Shown piece by piece: positions 60,643-64,000 of a stretch of 64,000 bases of DNA. Both the position numbers and the translations under genes were made by a program. The stretch lies in the NCBI GenBank assembly GCA_963837515.1, contig CAWINT010000002.1, positions 1,116,001 through 1,180,000 of the forward strand, read 5' to 3'. The number at the start of each line of letters is the position of its first letter. Within the stretch, counting starts at the first letter, position 1. The notes under the pieces are model-generated. The model saw only the letters and a program-made list of their open reading frames with translations. It was not told the origin of the DNA and made no database searches. Source of the stretch: RYN-230 sp963837515. Its GTDB lineage: Bacteria > Actinomycetota > Actinomycetes > Streptosporangiales > Streptosporangiaceae.

Positions 60643-60800
60643 GGCTGTGGTGCGGGCCGGGCCGGCTGTGGTGCGGGCCGGCTGTGGTGCGGGCCGGGCC
60701 GGCTGTGGTGCGGGCCGGGCCGGCTGTGGTGCGGGCCGGGCCGGCTGTGGTGCGGGCCGGGCCGGCTGTGGTGCGGGCCGGGCCGGCTGTGGTGCCGGCG
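60643..60800. repeat. 21-bp tandem repeat, about seven copies
   Basis: Units of GGCTGTGGTGCGGGCC plus GGGCC start at 60643, 60664 (16-base short form), 60680, 60701, 60722, 60743 and 60764, then decay. The period keeps several frames open (Gly/Ala/Arg-rich), but there is no start signal. It lies directly upstream of the operon promoter. The remainder of 60801-61152 shows no gene. Confidence 0.85.
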
Positions 60801-60994
60801 GGGGCGGTCTGATGCGGCGGGCGCGGCTCTGGTGCGGGCGGGGCGGTCTGGTGCGGGCCGGATCCGGGCGGGCGCCCGGGAGGGCGGCCCGGCACACGCG
60901 GCCACGGTCCTGGGACCAGCTGTGACCACGGCCCGGGCCAGATGGCCATCGAACCAGCGAGCAGCGGGACAGCCCCGCGACGATAGTGGAAGAC

Positions 60995-61013
60995 ATTAGA
61001 TCTTAAGAACGCT
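60995..61013. promoter_or_regulatory. Candidate GntR half site (site 7)
   Basis: ATTAGATCTTA matches the left half of the palindrome in eight of nine positions and then diverges (AAGAACG). It lies between the divergent M20 and tenA2 units and may be a weak or auxiliary site. Confidence 0.3.
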
Positions 61014-61152
61014 CACCAGCCGTCGCCAAGCCCTGATACGAGAATGTGACCAGCCGCGGCGCCCGCGCTGGCCGGGGTGCCGCCGGGGACGATGAATCCC
61101 TGCTCAGCCGGGTTCACCGGCCGCTTGACGAGGCGGCGGGCGGTGTGCTTCT

Positions 61153-61171
61153 GTCAGATCTCAAATCTCGC
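61153..61171. promoter_or_regulatory. GntR operator upstream of tenA2 (site 6)
   Basis: GTCAGATCTCAAATCTCGC matches 14 of the 19 palindrome positions, including AGATCTCA intact. It lies 40 bases before the tenA2 start. The -10/-35 elements are not clear. Confidence 0.6.
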
Positions 61172-61210
61172 TGGTGCGCCCAGCGTCCCGTCCCGCCCAG
61201 GAGCCCGCTC

Positions 61211-62029
61211 GTGACCCGCCCGGAGTCCCGCGACCTCGTTCCCGCCCGGTCCGCCGCGCCGCCGGACGGGGCGGCGGCGCACCCGGCGGCACCGGACGGG
61301 GGCGCGGCGCCGGACGGGGCGGCGGCGCGCCCGGTCACGCCGGACGGGGCGGCGGTCCCGGTCCGGGTCGGCTGGACCGGCCGGGCCTGGGCGGACAACG
61401 CCGGCACCTACGCGGCCATCCTCGGCCACCCGTTCATCCACGGCCTGACCACGGGTGACCTGCCCGGGCCGTCGTTCCTCTACTACCTCGGCCAGGACGC
61501 GCGCTACATCCACGAGTTCGTCAAGGCCGTGGCGCTGGTGGGCACGAAGGCCCCGGATCCGGCCGCGGCGCTGCTGCTGGCCAGGCACGCCGCCGACGGC
61601 CTGGCCGCAGAGTCGGCGCTGCATGAGACGCTGGCCGCGGATCTGGGCGCGGCGCCGGGCGCGCTGGCCGGCGTGCCGGCCGGGCCCACCACTCAGGCCT
61701 ACACCAGCTATGTCATCGCCGCCGCGGCCCTCGGCGACTTCGCCGAAGGGCTGGCCGCGGTGCTGCCCTGCCTGTGGATCTACGGCGAGGTGGGACGGTG
61801 GCTGGCCCAGCAGGGCTCGCCCAACCCGGCTTACCAACGGTGGATCGACAGTTACGCCGGTCCGGAGTACGCCGCCGACGTCGCCGCGGTGCTGGCGCTG
61901 GCCGACGCGGTGGGGGAGGAACTGACCGGGGCGCAGGATGCCCGGGCCCGGGCGCGGTTCGCCGCCGCGGCCCGGTACGAGTGGATGTTCTGGGATGCCG
62001 CCTGGCGCTTGGAGGCCTGGCCGCTGTGA
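61211..62029 (+). CDS. tenA: TenA-family protein 2 (thiaminase II-like)
   Basis: About 272 residues. The first 45 are a low-complexity Pro/Asp/Gly/Ala segment with repeated PDGAA-like units. The TenA domain follows with YLGQDARYIHEF (Asp44 equivalent kept), AVLPCLWIYGEVG (catalytic Cys) and YEWMFWDAAW (late Glu). All catalytic residues of TenA_C enzymes are present, so hydrolysis of aminopyrimidine to HMP, or of thiamine, is plausible. GTG at 61211 has AGGAG seven bases upstream; upstream codons lie over operator site 6 and are excluded. Confidence 0.87.
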   Translation: MTRPESRDLVPARSAAPPDGAAAHPAAPDGGAAPDGAAARPVTPDGAAVPVRVGWTGRAWADNAGTYAAILGHPFIHGLTTGDLPGPSFLYYLGQDARYIHEFVKAVALVGTKAPDPAAALLLARHAADGLAAESALHETLAADLGAAPGALAGVPAGPTTQAYTSYVIAAAALGDFAEGLAAVLPCLWIYGEVGRWLAQQGSPNPAYQRWIDSYAGPEYAADVAAVLALADAVGEELTGAQDARARARFAAAARYEWMFWDAAWRLEAWPL

Positions 62030-62141
62030 GTCCCGGCCACCCGCCAGGGCAGCGCAGCAGGGCCGGCCGGGTGGGCCGGTGGTGCCGGTCCGGGCCGCGG
62101 CACGGCCGCCTGGCCGGCACGCGTCGCGCGGGTGACGTCTG

Positions 62142-62155
62142 CTAAAACCTTTTAG
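62142..62155. promoter_or_regulatory. AT-rich inverted repeat before the cobalamin gene
   Basis: CTAAAA-CC-TTTTAG is a perfect inverted repeat in otherwise GC-rich sequence, 42 bases upstream of the -10 box at 62197. It is a candidate operator. No cobalamin-riboswitch box is seen around it. Confidence 0.4.
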
Positions 62156-62196
62156 GAAGTCCGCCCCCGCCGCGCGTGCCGCCCCCGGGATACGGG

Positions 62197-62265
62197 TAGC
62201 GTCGTGCCATGTTCCCCGCGTCACAGCTCCGGCCGGGGCCGCCCCGTCCCCGGGCCCGCCGGTGA
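62197..62265 (+). CDS. Leaderless 18-codon leader ORF coupled to the cobalamin gene
   Basis: TAGCGT (62197-62202) lies six bases before ATG 62209, the arrangement of a leaderless transcript. The coding part is 62209-62265 (MFPASQLRPGPPRPRARR). Its TGA overlaps the GTG start of the next gene (GTGA), and that gene lacks a Shine-Dalgarno, so its translation probably depends on this ORF. The listed start includes the -10 box. Confidence 0.5.
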
Positions 62266-63884
62266 TTGGCCTGATCGCCGTCACCGCGGGCGGCCAGGGC
62301 AGCGCCCAGCGGCTGGCCAGCGCCTGGCCGGGCCGGACGCGGAGCTACTTCGGCCCGCCCCGGCAGGCACTGCCCCGGGCCTGGGCCGAGTGCGACGGCC
62401 TGGTCTGCTTCCTGGCCGTCGGCGCCACCGTGCGGCTCATCGCCCCGTTGCTCAACAGCAAGTGGACCGACCCGGCGGTGGTATGCATGGACGAGTCGGC
62501 CCGGCGCGCGGTGGCGGTCGTCGGCGGCCACGCGGCCGGGGCGAACGCGCTGGCAACGCGGGTGGCCGAAGTGTTCGGGGCCGACGCGGTCATCACCACC
62601 GCCACCGACGCGGCCAGCCTGCCCGGCCTGGACACGCTCGGCTGGCCGACCGAGGGCGCGATCGGGACGGTCAGCCGGGCGCTGCTGGACGGCCGGCCAG
62701 TCCGCCTGGAGTCGGCCGAGACCTGGCCGCTGCCGACGCTGCCGGACACCGTGGGCGACGCGGGGGAGTACCGCATCCTGATCACCGACCAGATCACACC
62801 GGCCGGGCCGCGTACCGCTATCCTGCGGCCGCCGTCGCTGGTCATCGGGGTGGATCCGGCCCCGGGCACGGCCGCCGGGGATATCCTGCGGCTGGCCGAC
62901 AGCGCGCTGGGCGAGGCCGCCCTGTCGCCGGCCAGCGTGCTGGCGCTGGCGGTCCCCGAAGACCGGTGCGCCGAGCCGGGCCTGGCCGAAGCCGGCCTGC
63001 AGCGCGGCTGGCCGGTGCGCTGCCACCCGGCCGGGGGACCGGCCCGCAGCGAGGCGGCCGCGCTGGCCGCCGCCGATCAGCTCGTCGTGCCGGAGCGGGC
63101 GCTGGAGGGGGTGGCCGTGGCGGTGGCCCGGGCCCGTCCCCGCGGCCGGCTGGCCCTGATCGGCACCGGGCCCGGTGCCCGCGACCTGATCGCCCCGCGG
63201 GCCCTGGCGGAGCTGCGCCGGGCCTCGGTGGTGGCCGGCCTCGGCTGCTCCCTGGACCAGCTGGCCGACCTGCTCCGGCCCGGAACCCGCGTGCTCCGCC
63301 CCGGGGCGGCGCGCCGCGGCCGGGCGGACGGCCAGGAGGCGGCCGCGCAGCCGGTGCGGCAGGCAGTCGAGGAGGCTCGCCAGGGTCACGCGGTCGCGAT
63401 CGCGTTCCCCGCCGACCCGGGCGCGCACGCGCTGGCCAGCCTCGCGCTCACCCTGGCCGGCGCGGACATCGACGTGGTCGAGGTGCCCGGCATCACGGCC
63501 AGCCAGGCCTGCTCGGCCGCGCTGGGCGCCCCGCTGGGCGGCAGCAACGCGGTGCTCGCCCCGGCGCCGGGGACACCGTGGCCGGTCACCGAGGCCCAGG
63601 TCCGCGCGGTCGCCGAGGCCGACTTCGTGCTCACCTTCTGCCTGCCGCCCGGCAAGCCGGAAGACGCCCGGCTGGATGAGGTGCTGGGCATCGCTCGCCG
63701 CTGGCGCGGCCCGGGCACCCCGGTGGCGGTGGTGCGGGACACGGCGGGCGGGCCACCGCAGGCCCGGCTGACCACGCTGGGCGACCTGGAGACCTACGAG
63801 GTGGCGGAGCAGAGCATCCTCGTCATCGGGTCCAGCCGCACCCGCATCGTCGGCGGCCGGATGGTGACCGAGACGGGATGCTGA
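62262..63884 (+). CDS. cbiG: CbiG-CobJ-like fusion (cobalamin biosynthesis)
   Basis: The 540-residue protein joins two domains. Residues 1-280 are CbiG-like (GLVCFLAVGATVRLIAPLL, VCMDESARRAVAVVGGHAAG ANALA, C-terminal VIGVDPAPGT), the cobalt-precorrin-5A hydrolase. Residues 295-540 are a tetrapyrrole methylase of the precorrin-3B C17-methyltransferase (CobJ/CbiH) kind (LALIGTGPGARDLIAPRAL; VEVPGITASQACSAALGAPL). The methylase part is more diverged than usual (VVAGLGCSLDQL for the usual V-V-G-Y). Its product would serve B12 supply for the mutase nearby, though it need not be co-regulated. Confidence 0.87.
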   Translation: MIGLIAVTAGGQGSAQRLASAWPGRTRSYFGPPRQALPRAWAECDGLVCFLAVGATVRLIAPLLNSKWTDPAVVCMDESARRAVAVVGGHAAGANALATRVAEVFGADAVITTATDAASLPGLDTLGWPTEGAIGTVSRALLDGRPVRLESAETWPLPTLPDTVGDAGEYRILITDQITPAGPRTAILRPPSLVIGVDPAPGTAAGDILRLADSALGEAALSPASVLALAVPEDRCAEPGLAEAGLQRGWPVRCHPAGGPARSEAAALAAADQLVVPERALEGVAVAVARARPRGRLALIGTGPGARDLIAPRALAELRRASVVAGLGCSLDQLADLLRPGTRVLRPGAARRGRADGQEAAAQPVRQAVEEARQGHAVAIAFPADPGAHALASLALTLAGADIDVVEVPGITASQACSAALGAPLGGSNAVLAPAPGTPWPVTEAQVRAVAEADFVLTFCLPPGKPEDARLDEVLGIARRWRGPGTPVAVVRDTAGGPPQARLTTLGDLETYEVAEQSILVIGSSRTRIVGGRMVTETGC

Positions 63885-63902
63885 GCCGCTTCCCGGCCGG
63901 CC

Positions 63903-64000
63903 TCAGCGGGCGTCGCGGCCGTCGCCGGCCGGCTCGCGCTGCGCCACCGGCTCGCCGGGTACCTGGCCGGCGGCCTGCTGCTCGTCCGGCCGCGGCCGGG
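63903..64000 (-). CDS. 3' end of a minus-strand gene (runs off window)
   Basis: One minus-strand frame is open from the window edge to a TGA at 63905-63903 and reads RPRPDEQQAAGQVPGEPVAQ followed by REPAGDGRDAR. This is a plausible hydrophilic C-terminus converging on the cobalamin gene. Thirty-two codons are too few for a family. Confidence 0.35.
   Translation of the reverse strand, partial: RPRPDEQQAAGQVPGEPVAQREPAGDGRDAR

Noticed and set aside
60643..60800. CRISPR array
   Set aside because: Units are contiguous 21-mers with no unique spacers and there are no cas genes. The same applies to the 14-, 18- and 86-bp repeats.
60605..60925. Plus-strand Gly/Ala/Arg-rich ORF and its minus-strand counterpart over the 21-bp repeat
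   Set aside because: Both are open only because the repeat period is a multiple of three. There is no start signal, no conservation cue, and they lie in a promoter region.
62030..62261. Cobalamin riboswitch upstream of cbiG
   Set aside because: No B12-box (GCCACTG) or matching stems. The region holds a short AT-rich palindrome and a leaderless start instead.

Overview
The window is very GC-rich DNA (low seventies percent G+C by eye) with strong third-position G/C, many GTG starts, ATGA/GTGA start-stop overlaps and several probable leaderless transcripts. This points to a high-GC, probably filamentous, soil actinobacterium. The DUF3516 helicase, the UbiA/DprE2 pair of decaprenyl-phosphate arabinose synthesis and the secreted propeller/Ig-like protein fit that. 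I cannot assign a genus. No rRNA, tRNA, CRISPR array, transposase or phage gene was seen.

Layout. 1-2.6 kb: partial MarR regulator divergent from yceI, an MDR oxidoreductase and a START-like protein. 2.8-10.6 kb: a compact signalling operon with a soluble multi-PAS histidine kinase, a response regulator fused to a PIG-L deacetylase, an ATP-grasp ligase, a PHP phosphoesterase, a membrane GT2 synthase and a 68-residue membrane protein. 10.6-23.3 kb: DUF72 remnant, DUF3516 helicase, triplicated terminator-like repeat, secreted propeller protein, sbcD-sbcC with a perfect 28-bp-arm hairpin, a UPF0718 permease. 23.3-28.9 kb: a Liv-type ABC importer operon ending in its probable TetR regulator. 29-34 kb: DUF6308 protein, a frameshifted epimerase, a decayed patch with regulator and transporter relics, an HD-GYP/LuxR protein, NTF2-like and DsrE-like proteins. 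34.2-39.3 kb: an envelope operon (phosphodiester glycosidase, UbiA-type phosphoribosyltransferase, DprE2-like reductase, two-component system). 39.6-43.3 kb: lhgO, hydroxypyruvate isomerase, a frameshifted hydrolase and DinB.

43.4-62.0 kb is the most distinctive region. It holds a three-gene importer with a THI5/NMT1-type binding lipoprotein, a GntR/FCD regulator, a GMC oxidase, two TenA proteins, four amidohydrolases, an LLM flavin oxidoreductase, a 60-residue coupled protein, a type III CoA-transferase, a two-subunit B12 acyl-CoA mutase and an M20 hydrolase. At least six sites related to the 19-bp palindrome ATGAGATCTCAGATCTCAT lie in front of its transcription units, so it looks like one GntR regulon. 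Importer, TenA and M20 deacylase together are the known toolkit for salvaging degraded thiamine pyrimidine. The added oxidase, deaminases, flavoenzyme, CoA-transferase and methylmalonyl-type mutase suggest an undescribed route that breaks the pyrimidine down to central carbon. The pathway is inference; gene content, order and sites are read from the sequence.

62.1 kb to the end: a cobalamin-synthesis fusion (CbiG plus CobJ-like) preceded by a coupled leader ORF, then the 3' end of a minus-strand gene. Three otherwise intact genes (epimerase, alpha/beta hydrolase, GMC oxidase) each carry one single-base frameshift. These are either sequencing errors or fresh mutations.
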